NCBI RefSeq assembly: GCF_030034735.1
Contig: NZ_CP125370.1
Span: forward strand, 558,001 to 622,000
DNA: 64,000 nucleotides
Source of the DNA: Paenibacillus sp. RC334
GTDB lineage: Bacteria; Bacillota; Bacilli; Paenibacillales; Paenibacillaceae
Direction: 5' to 3'
Below, in pieces: positions 16,476 to 24,911 of the stretch (position 1 is the first letter of the stretch; every line of letters begins with the position of its first letter). A model generated the notes under the pieces. The model was not told where the DNA came from, made no database searches, and was given only the letters and a program-made list of their open reading frames with translations. Both the position numbers and the translations under genes were made by a program.

Positions 16476-17405
16476 TTGACTGGCAAGGAACACGGAATTG
16501 AACAAGAATCGGCGGATTTAAGTCTGGAGGAGCTATATCAAAGATATCGTAAATATTCTTTTGCCATTGCTTATCGAATGCTTGGGACAGTGACGGATGC
16601 CGAGGATGTAGTTCAAGACTGCTTTGTCGAGTTGAAGAAAAAGCCCCTGGATGACTTACAGAATCCCAAAGCCTATGTAGCGAAAATGACGATGAATCGG
16701 TGTCTGAATCTTCTGAACTCTGCCCGTAAGCAAAGGGAGACGTATGTTGGACAGTGGCTGCCGGAGCCGCTTGGTGAGAGCGCAGATCTTCCAGCGGATT
16801 GGTTGGAGCGTAAAGATATGATATCTTACGCTTTTCTGGTTCTGCTGGAGCAGCTCAAGCCGATGGAACGGGCTGTTTTTGTGCTCAGGGAAGCTTTTCA
16901 ATATGACTATAAAGAGATCGCGGAATTACTGGGAAAGACAGAGAGTAATTGTCGTCAACTGTTCAGTCGCTCCCGCCGTATTCTTTCTTCCGAGGAATCT
17001 GCCCTTGCCGATTCGGTTAGCAGCAGTACGATGAATCCTTCCAGAATAAAGGTGCTGGAACGTTTTACAGCCGCCTTTCTCGCCTACGATGTTAGCGCTA
17101 TGCTGGAGCTACTGGCTGAACAGCCCGTATTTGTGGCAGATGGCGGAGGCAACGTGCATACGGTGATGCGACCGATGGTTGTACGCAAAGGCGTTCTCGC
17201 TCTGTTAACCTCTCGTCGTGTATTAACCGTATTACGGGAGAGACAGCTGGTCCGCACCGTCATCAATGGTGAGGTACAGCTCGTATTCTTGAAAGAAGGT
17301 GCAGTGAGGGAGGTCTTATGCATCAGTCTGGCACCAGACGGGGAGCATATTCAGGATTTTTACTTGATGATCAATCCGGACAAGCTGGGGCATATTCGTG
17401 TATGA
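16476..17405 (+). CDS. sigJ: ECF41 (SigJ-like) RNA polymerase sigma factor with SnoaL-like C-terminal domain
   Basis: 309 residues from the TTG at 16476, chosen for the AGGGGG 7 bases upstream. Region sigma2 (YSFAIAYRMLGTVTDAEDVV), sigma4 (FQYDYKEIAELLGKTESNC) and a C-terminal SnoaL/NTF2-like domain of about 110 residues with the DGGG motif (VADGGGNVHTVMRP) identify ECF41. In this group the fused domain regulates the sigma factor in place of an anti-sigma factor; no anti-sigma gene is adjacent, as expected. It lies about 20 bases after the AhpD-like gene and would activate that promoter, and thereby its own synthesis. Confidence 0.92.
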   Translation: MTGKEHGIEQESADLSLEELYQRYRKYSFAIAYRMLGTVTDAEDVVQDCFVELKKKPLDDLQNPKAYVAKMTMNRCLNLLNSARKQRETYVGQWLPEPLGESADLPADWLERKDMISYAFLVLLEQLKPMERAVFVLREAFQYDYKEIAELLGKTESNCRQLFSRSRRILSSEESALADSVSSSTMNPSRIKVLERFTAAFLAYDVSAMLELLAEQPVFVADGGGNVHTVMRPMVVRKGVLALLTSRRVLTVLRERQLVRTVINGEVQLVFLKEGAVREVLCISLAPDGEHIQDFYLMINPDKLGHIRV

Positions 17406-17427
17406 GCTGAAAAAGGCGACAAGCTAC

Positions 17428-17466
17428 AAAACCTTGATTCCTTCTCAGGATCAAGGTTTTTGCTGT
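17428..17466 (+). terminator. Terminator of the AhpD/sigma operon
   Basis: AAAACCTTGAT pairs with ATCAAGGTTTT around an 11-base loop and is followed by T-rich sequence. Confidence 0.8.
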
Positions 17467-17497
17467 TTTTAAATCTTGGTTAAATATACACATGCTC

Positions 17498-17836
17498 TCA
17501 CAACTGCCGGGCTTGATGGAGGGCCAGATCACCCACCCAAGGAAGCTTGAGCCACTTGCCTTGTCCAGCATGAATGATCAGGACGACCCATAAGACGATG
17601 CCTGCCAGTGTCAGCAGGGAAGCGAGTAGCGGGCCGAGTAGCGGAATGAGTCCTGCGAGCACATGCCCGATCATAAGGGCTACGAACAGAAAAATGGATT
17701 GCAGCGCGTGAAACAGGACGAACCGACTTTTCTTTTCCAGCAACACGAAGGCCAGTGCACCAAGGAATGCGAACAGGTAGCACAGGACAGCCGCTATATT
17801 TTCATCCATTCCTGTGGAAGACTTGTAGACTGACAT
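17498..17836 (-). CDS. DUF4870/Tic20-like membrane protein
   Basis: 112 residues with three hydrophobic segments. The pattern ENIAAVLCYLFAFLGALAF, FVLFHALQSIFLF, then two more hydrophobic stretches is characteristic of DUF4870 small membrane proteins, with the conserved FxxxHAxQS motif. Function unknown. ATG follows a GGGGGA site. The DnaA-box cluster lies just upstream of this gene. Confidence 0.8.
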   Translation of the reverse strand: MSVYKSSTGMDENIAAVLCYLFAFLGALAFVLLEKKSRFVLFHALQSIFLFVALMIGHVLAGLIPLLGPLLASLLTLAGIVLWVVLIIHAGQGKWLKLPWVGDLALHQARQL

Positions 17837-18008
17837 GTAAGGCCAATCCCCCTTTATAAGTTATTCATGCGCAAGCTCCGTACTATACAGGGTATGAGGA
17901 CAGGAATTAAGGTTATGCCAACCTGCGGCAGAAAAAGTTCAAGCCGAGCATGTGTATAAAAACACGAAAAAGGCCGAACGAATAGGTTTCGCTCAGCCAT
18001 TTTCAACG

Positions 18009-18188
18009 TTATCCACAATTTTTGCACATGTTGTACGCAATTTATCCACTGATTCATAATATTTATCCACAAAACAAACAGTTGTTATACACAATTTGTG
18101 CACAAGTTGTAGACAACATAGGACATACCCACGCTTTATGCACAGTTTGTGCACAATATATCAACAAGATATACTTATCTGTGGATAT
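18009..18188. repeat. DnaA-box cluster in a 378-base intergenic region
   Basis: Within 180 AT-rich bases there are four exact TTATNCACA boxes (18009-18017, 18063-18071, 18085-18093, 18136-18144) and at least five with a single mismatch (18020-18028, 18042-18050, 18096-18104, 18147-18155, and 18180-18188 reversed). The two TTTGTGCACAA sites read as near-boxes on both strands. Nearly all boxes point the same way. dnaA, dnaN or other oriC genes are absent, so this is an extra-origin cluster. It fills the space between the DUF4870 gene and the small protein at 18215. It may titrate DnaA or mediate DnaA control of a flanking gene. Confidence 0.85.
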
Positions 18189-18214
18189 TTCATTCAGATA
18201 CTTTCTTACCCATG

Positions 18215-18496
18215 TTAACGATCTCCGCGTTGTAAACGACGGCGTGGATGTGTAATTTTACCCTTTTTATCCTCGTCATCCTCTTTAGGGACAAGTCGAT
18301 CATCGGTACGTCCGTCATGATGATTGTCAAAGGCGTATTCGGTCATTTTCCACTCGGAATCGCCTAAAACAACATCAGAGGGAAAATGCTGTCCCCGATG
18401 TAAATGCTGCTCATGTCCGTCCTCATCGACATAAATACCGTCTACTTCTACCTTCTCACCCGTAAGCGGGAGCAAATCCTTTCCTTTGCGTTCCAT
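18215..18496 (-). CDS. Small hypothetical protein, YjzC-like pattern
   Basis: 93 residues, very hydrophilic, rich in Asp, Glu, His, Arg and Lys. A region GEKVEVDGIYVDEDG...RGQHFPS resembles the GxxxPxxGxYxxxxxxG...GxxFP pattern of YjzC-like proteins, but the similarity was judged by eye and may be weak. GGAGGGG lies 5 bases before the ATG, so translation is credible. It lies downstream of the glycosyltransferase on the same strand, and its 3' end reaches the DnaA-box cluster. Confidence 0.65.
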   Translation of the reverse strand: MERKGKDLLPLTGEKVEVDGIYVDEDGHEQHLHRGQHFPSDVVLGDSEWKMTEYAFDNHHDGRTDDRLVPKEDDEDKKGKITHPRRRLQRGDR

Positions 18497-18525
18497 GGTA
18501 TCCCCTCCGTCTGGCTTATTCTTCG

Positions 18526-19698
18526 TTAATTTGTCCGTATGGAAGGGGTTTTATCCACAAGCTGGTGCAAAATATCCTCGGCAATCCGGTCTGCGGGATG
18601 AGGTTTGCGCAGTTGCTCAATCGACTGTTTCATTCCTAGAGCGAGAGAGGGATTGGAGATCAGGTCGACGCAAAGTTGAATTAGCTCTTGCGTATTACGG
18701 GCAATGCGAGCAGCTCCTTTTTGCTCCAGATACAGGGCGTTATTCAGCTCCTGACCGGGTACAGGCTTGAACACAAGGATGGGTAATCCAGAGGCGATGC
18801 TTTCCGAGAGTGTGATGCCGCCGGGCTTGGTAATGACCATATCGCTTGCACGCATGAGTGCGGGAACATAGTCGATGAATCCAAAGATGCGGATACCGGG
18901 ATGATCTGCATACAGCGCATCCAACTCAGCTTTTAGCTGCGGATTACGTCCGCAAACGATCAGCAGTCGCAGCTGCGGGAGACGGCTCAATTGCCGACAG
19001 ATGTCCAATATACCGGACATCACGCCATAGGCACCTGCCATGATAAGCAGTGTTGTAGTTCCCGGATCTGACGGAGGGATTGAGTAATCCTCAACCACAT
19101 CAGCATCTTCTGGATTAGTATCTTCGGCAAATCTTTTATAAAACGAAGCATGAATCGGAATCCCTGTGGCGACAATCCGTTCGAGAGAGATTCCTCGCTG
19201 TGCGGCTTCCTGCTGTATATCCTCGGTTGCCACATAGTAGCGGTCGATATCGGGATGCAGCCAACGTCCGTGCAGATCAAAATCCGTAACCACGTTCACA
19301 ATGGGCAGCCTCATCCCCAATTTGCGGCGTAACGCCGGGAGAGCGAGCTGAGGGAACGTATGTATGACAAGGTCAGGCTTCTCCTTCTCCAGAGTGAGCG
19401 CAAGCTGGCGCATCCCAAAGGAATGCAGCACACTGCCAAAGGCTGATTTTGCCTGCATTTCACGGGTTATGTTATAGACCCAACCGTAAAGCCCGGGAAT
19501 GGTTTTGAAGCTTTGCATATAGACAAATTTCGTTAAATCGTTCAACCAGGGGTGGGATTCAGCCATCAGGTCGAGTAACAGAACCTCGCAGCGTCCGAGC
19601 CTCCGCAAACTGTCCATAATAGCTCGGGCGGCTTGCACATGGCCTTCTCCGTAGCTGGCATACAATATTAAAATTTTTGGTGCTGCGGCTTCCATCAT
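18526..19698 (-). CDS. UgtP/MGDG-synthase-like glycosyltransferase (GT28)
   Basis: 390 residues from the ATG at 19698 after GGGGG with 6 bases spacing. The N-terminal acceptor-side motif is LYASYGEGHVQAARAI (the GxGH loop), and the C-terminal nucleotide-sugar half has the KPGGITLSESIASGLP motif of MurG/UgtP/MGDG synthases. The family adds glucose or galactose from UDP-sugar to diacylglycerol at the inner membrane face, giving glycolipids and lipoteichoic-acid anchors. The acceptor here is inferred. The small YjzC-like gene follows 29 bases downstream. Confidence 0.85.
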   Translation of the reverse strand: MMEAAAPKILILYASYGEGHVQAARAIMDSLRRLGRCEVLLLDLMAESHPWLNDLTKFVYMQSFKTIPGLYGWVYNITREMQAKSAFGSVLHSFGMRQLALTLEKEKPDLVIHTFPQLALPALRRKLGMRLPIVNVVTDFDLHGRWLHPDIDRYYVATEDIQQEAAQRGISLERIVATGIPIHASFYKRFAEDTNPEDADVVEDYSIPPSDPGTTTLLIMAGAYGVMSGILDICRQLSRLPQLRLLIVCGRNPQLKAELDALYADHPGIRIFGFIDYVPALMRASDMVITKPGGITLSESIASGLPILVFKPVPGQELNNALYLEQKGAARIARNTQELIQLCVDLISNPSLALGMKQSIEQLRKPHPADRIAEDILHQLVDKTPSIRTN

Positions 19699-19910
19699 GT
19701 CTAGCCCCCTATTATTCAATAAGCACATGTAGCTCATTTTCAGGAACGTTCGCATCCATTCTCCTTGTATGTTTATTTATTTTACCCCAAACACATACGC
19801 CGCAAAAGCCGATAAATAGGGTATACCCTCCTGTAACAGCCACAGATGGCAACCCGAATATGACGTGTAGCGTAAAATTTGGGTAAATTAGATGTAAAAT
19901 TTCTGGAAAG

Positions 19911-19939
19911 CTGAAAGCTGTACCTGAATATGTTATAAT
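19911..19939 (+). promoter_or_regulatory. Promoter for the 62-residue protein gene
   Basis: CTGAAA and TATAAT with a 17-base spacer. Transcription would start near 19946, leaving a leader of about 170 bases. Confidence 0.55.
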
Positions 19940-19981
19940 GGGGAAGTGATTCAGCCAATAGAAATTCGATTAATAATAGTG

Positions 19982-20018
19982 TCAGGTACATGCCTTGCAT
20001 AAGGCATTCCCGACCTGA
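19982..20018 (+). promoter_or_regulatory. Structured 5' leader hairpin
   Basis: TCAGGT...ATGCCTT, a GCAT loop, then AAGGCAT...ACCTGA form a two-tier hairpin inside the long leader of the 62-residue protein gene. There is no T run, so it is not a simple terminator. It may be a cis-regulatory RNA element of unknown type. The rest of 19699-20118 shows nothing else recognisable. Confidence 0.5.
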
Positions 20019-20118
20019 GCTGCATTAAGACATACTACTTCACTGCATAAGGACATCAATACTTTTCGGCATTCTCTTCAACGGAGCACTTATTTTCAAC
20101 GTTTTGGGAGGGAGTAAC

Positions 20119-20307
20119 ATGGCAACGAAAGGTCACAATGAAGTTAAGGAAAGTCTGCGGGAAATGACTCGAATTTTCCGGCCTAAGGATCCCAAAAAAT
20201 TTGTAAAGGAATATGTGCGAAAATACCGGATTACAGGAGGGTATGAGGAAGAGTTGACCATGGTGGTGGAAAACGAACTCGGTCGCATAAATTCTTCAGT
20301 ATCTTAA
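20119..20307 (+). CDS. Small basic conserved hypothetical protein
   Basis: 62 residues, no membrane segment, rich in Lys, Arg and Glu (ESLREMTRIFRPKDPKKFVK), predicted helical. GGGAGGG lies 6 bases before the ATG. It has its own promoter, a structured leader and its own terminator, so it is a monocistronic gene. No family recognised. Confidence 0.65.
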   Translation: MATKGHNEVKESLREMTRIFRPKDPKKFVKEYVRKYRITGGYEEELTMVVENELGRINSSVS

Positions 20308-20348
20308 AGGGTTCGATGACCCGCAAAACATAGAAATCCGACTTTTAT

Positions 20349-20382
20349 AAACCGTCTATCCACAGAGGAGACGGTTTTTTTT
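20349..20382 (+). terminator. Terminator after the 62-residue protein gene
   Basis: AACCGTCT pairs with AGACGGTT around an 11-base loop and is followed by T8. Confidence 0.85.
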
Positions 20383-20447
20383 GTGTCCGCCCTGCATACA
20401 ATGGGATAGGTTTAGTGAATTTGTATGCCTAAAGGAGGCGGATTCCA

Positions 20448-21200
20448 ATGGAGGAGATAGCCATACGGACACCAGAGGAAATCGGCTATATGAGGGAGGC
20501 CGGACGTATTTTGGCCGATTGCCATCGTGCGTTGGAGAGTCGTATCCTTCCGGGAATGACCACGCTGGAAATTGATGCGTGGGTAGAGCAATTTTTGAGC
20601 AAGCGCGGAGCCACGCCTGAGCAAAAAGGCTATAAGGGCTTTCCTTATGCCACCTGTGCTTCGGTCAACGAGGTGGTATGCCACGGATTTCCCTCGGAGC
20701 GGGTGCTTCATGACGGGGATATTGTGACCATCGACATCGTCGTCAATAAGGACGGCTGGCTGGCTGACCGGGGCTGGACCTATGCAGTAGGTAACGTCAG
20801 TCGCCCGGTAGCGAGGCTGCTACGGCAAACGCATAAGGCACTGGTGCGCGGAATTGAAGTCGCTCGTCCAGGCAGGACGCTGGGGGACATTGGGCACGCA
20901 GTGGAAAAAGCCACGGGATGGCGGCGGTACGGCATCGTTAAGCCCTTGATCGGGCACGGTATTGGTCGTCAGATGCACGAGCCGCCAGATGTTTTGCACT
21001 ATGGTCGTGCCGGAACGGGGGTACCGCTGCGCGAAGGGATGGTGATTACCATCGAGCCGGTATTTACCCTCGGAACGGAGGGGGCTGTATTGTGGGAGGA
21101 TGATGGCTGGACCATCACCTCGGCGGACGGCAGTTGGGGCGCACAATATGAGCACACGATTGCGATCACGAAGAACGGCCCGTACATTTTGACCGCATAA
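20448..21200 (+). CDS. map: Methionine aminopeptidase, type I
   Basis: 250 residues. Removes the initiator Met from nascent proteins. Pita-bread fold with the five metal ligands: Asp in TIDIVV, Asp in GWLADRGWTY, His in IGHGIGRQMHE, Glu in TIEPVF and Glu in YEHTIAIT. The substrate-binding His is in NEVVCHGFPS. Start ATG follows AAAGGAGG. It stands apart from the ribosomal-protein operon where the main map copy of Firmicutes usually sits, so this may be a second paralogue; that cannot be tested in this window. Confidence 0.93.
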   Translation: MEEIAIRTPEEIGYMREAGRILADCHRALESRILPGMTTLEIDAWVEQFLSKRGATPEQKGYKGFPYATCASVNEVVCHGFPSERVLHDGDIVTIDIVVNKDGWLADRGWTYAVGNVSRPVARLLRQTHKALVRGIEVARPGRTLGDIGHAVEKATGWRRYGIVKPLIGHGIGRQMHEPPDVLHYGRAGTGVPLREGMVITIEPVFTLGTEGAVLWEDDGWTITSADGSWGAQYEHTIAITKNGPYILTA

Positions 21201-21219
21201 AGATCGGTACAGCCATAGG

Positions 21220-21268
21220 GAGCCCCATTTGACCTGGCAAGTGCATGGGCTCTCTTGGCAGGTTTTTT
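21220..21268 (+). terminator. Probable terminator after map
   Basis: GAGCCCCAT at 21220-21228 pairs with ATGGGCTC at 21245-21252 with one bulge; a T6 run at 21263 follows after a gap, so efficiency is uncertain. Confidence 0.45.
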
Positions 21269-21271
21269 ATT

Positions 21272-22558
21272 TCAGGATGACACGTTCATCGTGTTCAGAG
21301 AGATTTTCCGGTAAAGCCACAGATAGATACCTAACTCGACGGGTGAGGAAACGGCCATAACGATTCCTGCCACCTGTCCGTCCAGCCCCGGGAAAAAGGA
21401 GATGCATAGAATGAGCGCGAGAATCGCAAAGGAAACGGAGAACAATCTGCCGATGAAAACAGGTTTGGTATTGCCGATCAATATCGACCGTCCTATGAAA
21501 TATTCTACCCATGGATAAAATGCTACATAGATTGAAAGTATGCGAAGCAATCCTCTCGTCTCCACCAGCAGTTCCCCTTCCAGTCCCAACACATCCCGTA
21601 AAATAGGGTCACCTGCAAATTCAAAGGACAACAGCAGCAATAATAACGGCGACAGGGTGGACAGAACGCTCAAAAATATCAGAACCTCCCGACGCTTGCT
21701 CGTATAGAATTGAATGACGATCTGATGCAGGGAACTGCAAAACCAAACGAACAGATTCAGGATTTGCAGAGCCACGGAGAAGGAGGCTACGGCCAATAAT
21801 GGATCGGTTGTATTGTTCAGCGCAGCCTGTATGGACGGATTTAGAACAACCAGCACCAGCGCCGAATACAGCAAGGGGAGATAAAAAGGAAGCAGATGGC
21901 TTGCACGGTGGATGGTTTGCTCGCCGTTGTTGGGCGGCAGCTTTCTTTTTAAAATGCGGCCTTCCAAAAAGGTAACGACCAGTTCAATAAAGATACCTGC
22001 AATAAAGATGGCAGCACCAATTCGCCCGTCATTTGTCCAGCCTGCCCGAATTAGAAACCAGGATGCGATTAGCATCGCGACAATACGAATGGACGAGCTG
22101 AACGTCATCCAGGCCGTACGGTGCTTGTTAATAATAAGACCCTGATAGATGTTGCGGACGGCTACTAATATGTATAGTAGAGTAAGCACCTGAAACACAC
22201 TCTTGGTGGGTTCGATCAAGGCCGGAGATACGCCAAATACATATTGAAAGATCAGATTACCCGCAGGTGTAAGACCAATACTCCAGCCGATGACCAGTAC
22301 AGCCGCCGCTACACACGCACATAAAATACCGATGGAGCGAACGGATTGGCGGTCATATCCGAATTTCGTGGTCATCTGTCGTACGGCGGTTAACGGGGTT
22401 TCCAGCAGCAGGCACAGGCTAACTGCCACCGCATAGCTGCTCAATGTGAACGAAGGATGCTCCGAGCGCGCGAGCACAGCATTGACGATGACATGGGTCA
22501 GCGCGGCAATCAATGATGAGATGCCAAGCGGAACGTAGAATGAAATGATTTTATTCAA
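21272..22558 (-). CDS. Multispan membrane protein, MOP-exporter-like
   Basis: 428 residues from a TTG at 22558 (GGAGG 8 bases upstream; the longer frame runs through the ribosome site). About 12 hydrophobic segments are spread over the whole length, starting KIISFYVPLGISSLIAALTH, which resembles the first helix of MATE, Ank-like and polysaccharide flippases of the MOP superfamily. An ETPLTAVRQMTTK stretch follows the second span. Substrate unknown. The gene stands alone between map and a GNAT gene. Confidence 0.65.
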   Translation of the reverse strand: MNKIISFYVPLGISSLIAALTHVIVNAVLARSEHPSFTLSSYAVAVSLCLLLETPLTAVRQMTTKFGYDRQSVRSIGILCACVAAAVLVIGWSIGLTPAGNLIFQYVFGVSPALIEPTKSVFQVLTLLYILVAVRNIYQGLIINKHRTAWMTFSSSIRIVAMLIASWFLIRAGWTNDGRIGAAIFIAGIFIELVVTFLEGRILKRKLPPNNGEQTIHRASHLLPFYLPLLYSALVLVVLNPSIQAALNNTTDPLLAVASFSVALQILNLFVWFCSSLHQIVIQFYTSKRREVLIFLSVLSTLSPLLLLLLSFEFAGDPILRDVLGLEGELLVETRGLLRILSIYVAFYPWVEYFIGRSILIGNTKPVFIGRLFSVSFAILALILCISFFPGLDGQVAGIVMAVSSPVELGIYLWLYRKISLNTMNVSS

Positions 22559-22703
22559 GTCAAATCCTCCAGTAATGAATGATGAGTAAAGGGATTGCCG
22601 TTGCATCGAACTTCCGTAAACAATGGTAATTCTTATTATAGATCAAGAATGGGCTCGTCGGTATAATAGAGAGCATAATATTGGAAATGGAAGTGGAGCC
22701 AAA

Positions 22704-23213
22704 ATGATGATCAGAGAAGCAACGATATCAGATACGGCAGGTATCGCCAAGGTACATGTGGATTGCTGGAGAACCACCTACAAAAATATCATACCCGCCG
22801 AGGTTCTGGAACAACTTTCCTATGAGCAAAGAACAGAGCTGTGGAAATCAAATATATCCAGTGAAGACGATCATCAGGTATATGTGTTTGAAAATGAGAA
22901 GGGGGAAATCATCGGATTTGTGAGTGGAGGGCCGGAAAAGTCAGGTGAATATCCCCCATATGAGGGAGAGGTAACTGCTATTTATGTGTTAAAAGAATAC
23001 CATAGTTTAGGATTGGGAAAGCAATTATTCATGCGTCTTCTTCAACATTTAAGCAGTATGAACATTCACTCTGCCATCGTCTGGGTGTTAGCAGATAATC
23101 CGGCTCGGTATTTTTATGAACAACTGGGAGCCAAGCTTGTAGTAGAGCAGCATCTTATAAAAATGGGTGACAAAAACCTGAACATGGTGGCTTACGGGTG
23201 GGAAAATAAATAG
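22704..23213 (+). CDS. GNAT-family N-acetyltransferase
   Basis: 169 residues from the first of two ATGs at 22704, after a GGAG site; a longer upstream frame has no site. Typical GNAT order: IREATISDTAGIAKVHVDCW start, central strands, acetyl-CoA pyrophosphate loop in YHSLGLGKQLFMRLL (GxGxGxxL-like), then WVLADNPARYFYEQLGAK. It transfers acetyl from acetyl-CoA to an amine; the acceptor is unknown. Confidence 0.9.
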   Translation: MMIREATISDTAGIAKVHVDCWRTTYKNIIPAEVLEQLSYEQRTELWKSNISSEDDHQVYVFENEKGEIIGFVSGGPEKSGEYPPYEGEVTAIYVLKEYHSLGLGKQLFMRLLQHLSSMNIHSAIVWVLADNPARYFYEQLGAKLVVEQHLIKMGDKNLNMVAYGWENK

Positions 23214-23329
23214 CGGACTGTGCAAATGGAAAGAAGTCTTTCTCTACATGTAATGTGGAGGAAGACTCCTTTGATGTTAACTGGAGGCGACAGGAATACG
23301 GCGAGCAATCTTTTTGAAGCAGATGATGA

Positions 23330-24589
23330 TTACTCGGATAAAATCCGTTTCTGCCCTTCCAAGGCACGAATAGGTGCGATGTTTTGCGTGAATTCCAGCG
23401 TTCCCAGATAGCGGTCTTCTGCATCACGGATGGCAAAATAGCGGATATAGACAAATTTATCCTTGATCGGAATCCAAAAATCTTCAGCATCCTTGCGGCC
23501 AGCCTTAAAATCCTCCAGCAGCTTCTCGACGACATGCACGCTTTGCGGCGGGTGGCAATTCTGCACGGTACGTCCAATGACAGCCTTCGTACGGGCGAAG
23601 ACCCGTTCTTTACCATGGGAGAAATAACGAACGACATCGTGCTCGTCTATAAATGTCAGATCGACGGGCAGATGATTCAACAGCAGCTCCAATTGTTGCA
23701 CAGACACAATCCCCGTCTCGAATCGCACAAAGCCTTGGGGAGTTCCTGATGTTCCTTCCTGTTGCTCATCCATTTCCACAGGCTCCTCTGCCCGCTCAGG
23801 TATCCATTCCCGCTCGGGAGCGGTCAGGCAGAACCCGATTTCTGCACTTTCACGGGCTATTTTCAGCCACTCATCCTCTGTTAGCTTACCCAGCGCCATC
23901 GGCAGCAGAATATTCTCTTCCTTGAATATCATTTCGTTCACTTCGGTCATGATATGGGTGAGCGTCTGCCCAATAAGTTCTTTGTTCCCATTATATTGGG
24001 TGAGCAGATTCTTCGCGTCCTTGATGGCGTTACGAATACTGTCGTCCACTCCCCACATTACCTTGGTTGGGCCGAAGATTCCATAGCGCTCCAAATAAGG
24101 AAAGACCAAATTTTCTTTACGGCTATAGTGCTTATCAAGATCCAGCAGCAGACTTAAATCCTCCAGCAGCTTGTAAATGATTTTGGGGCTATCATCCTTT
24201 TGGAATTGATCTGCGTGCAGTGCGAGCTGGAAGTTGACCAATCGTTCAATCTCCCGATTTTCCAGCTTGAAGGTATGAACGGGATGTCCCGGCTGTTCCT
24301 CCGGTCCGGAAGGACGGTGGATATCCTCAATCGAGCCCTTGAATATCGACGTGTGGACGGAACAGAGACGCTGCACCTCCGACACGGGGATTCCTTCCTC
24401 GGTAATCAGGGCGTGCTCCATGGCTGAAATTTCTGCCACACTTACCCCTCCAACTGCCACTGCAAAGCGCGCTTTGACTTCATCCACGCTTTTCCCGTCA
24501 TGTAGTTCCTTCATAATTTCCTTTAATATTTGCTGGCGTTCTGTGAGTTCCTTTGCTGTGTGTTCGCGGTTGTTAATCAGCTCGCTCAT
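23330..24589 (-). CDS. DUF438/hemerythrin-HHE/PAS domain protein
   Basis: 419 residues. Residues 1-80: DUF438 helical domain (RQQILKEIMKELHDGKSVDE). Residues 100-250: hemerythrin-like HHE domain with ligands in HPVHTFKLEN, LALHADQF, DKHYSRKENLVFPYLE and HIMTEVNEMIFKEENIL. Residues 300-410: PAS domain (LPVDLTFIDEHDVVRYFS, then IGRTVQNCHPPQSVHVVEK). The combination suggests an oxygen, NO or iron sensor that reports via the PAS module, but no output domain is present. ATG follows GGAGCG. Alone in its transcription unit. Confidence 0.85.
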   Translation of the reverse strand: MSELINNREHTAKELTERQQILKEIMKELHDGKSVDEVKARFAVAVGGVSVAEISAMEHALITEEGIPVSEVQRLCSVHTSIFKGSIEDIHRPSGPEEQPGHPVHTFKLENREIERLVNFQLALHADQFQKDDSPKIIYKLLEDLSLLLDLDKHYSRKENLVFPYLERYGIFGPTKVMWGVDDSIRNAIKDAKNLLTQYNGNKELIGQTLTHIMTEVNEMIFKEENILLPMALGKLTEDEWLKIARESAEIGFCLTAPEREWIPERAEEPVEMDEQQEGTSGTPQGFVRFETGIVSVQQLELLLNHLPVDLTFIDEHDVVRYFSHGKERVFARTKAVIGRTVQNCHPPQSVHVVEKLLEDFKAGRKDAEDFWIPIKDKFVYIRYFAIRDAEDRYLGTLEFTQNIAPIRALEGQKRILSE

Positions 24590-24772
24590 AATGGTTCGCT
24601 CCTTTATGTTTGAATGCGTTTATCGCCTTGAATGAGAATGTTTATCAGTTATAGGGTAGCATAGGTATTGGCGGGCTTTTGTGATTGTACGCACAATTTG
24701 GCGGAGTGGACTGTACGAGCGATAAAGGGCGCCTTTGGGCCAACTTATTTGGAGAAATGTACGGTCTTAGTG

Positions 24773-24800
24773 TTGACAGATGTGATTCTTAGTTTATATA
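24773..24800 (+). promoter_or_regulatory. Promoter of the GntR/ABC operon
   Basis: TTGACA at 24773 and TATATA at 24795 with a 16-base spacer, 112 bases upstream of the first gene. Confidence 0.65.
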
Positions 24801-24824
24801 CTGTGTATAAAGATATATACAGTA
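24799..24824. promoter_or_regulatory. Operator palindrome for the GntR repressor
   Basis: TACTGTGTATA and TATATACAGTA arms, four bases apart with one mismatch, overlap the -10 element. This is the expected position for a YtrA-type GntR repressor, which is encoded in the same operon. Confidence 0.65.
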
Positions 24825-24911
24825 ATAACACTTAATACTGTGACGGTAGCTCAGAAGTCATTGAGGCTGAGACGTCGTTACGGACAGTGCAGAAGGGATC
24901 AGGATAAGAAA

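Noticed and set aside
18009..18188. CRISPR-like array
   Set aside because: The repeated units are 9-11 bases, irregularly spaced and match DnaA boxes; there are no repeat-spacer units and no cas genes.
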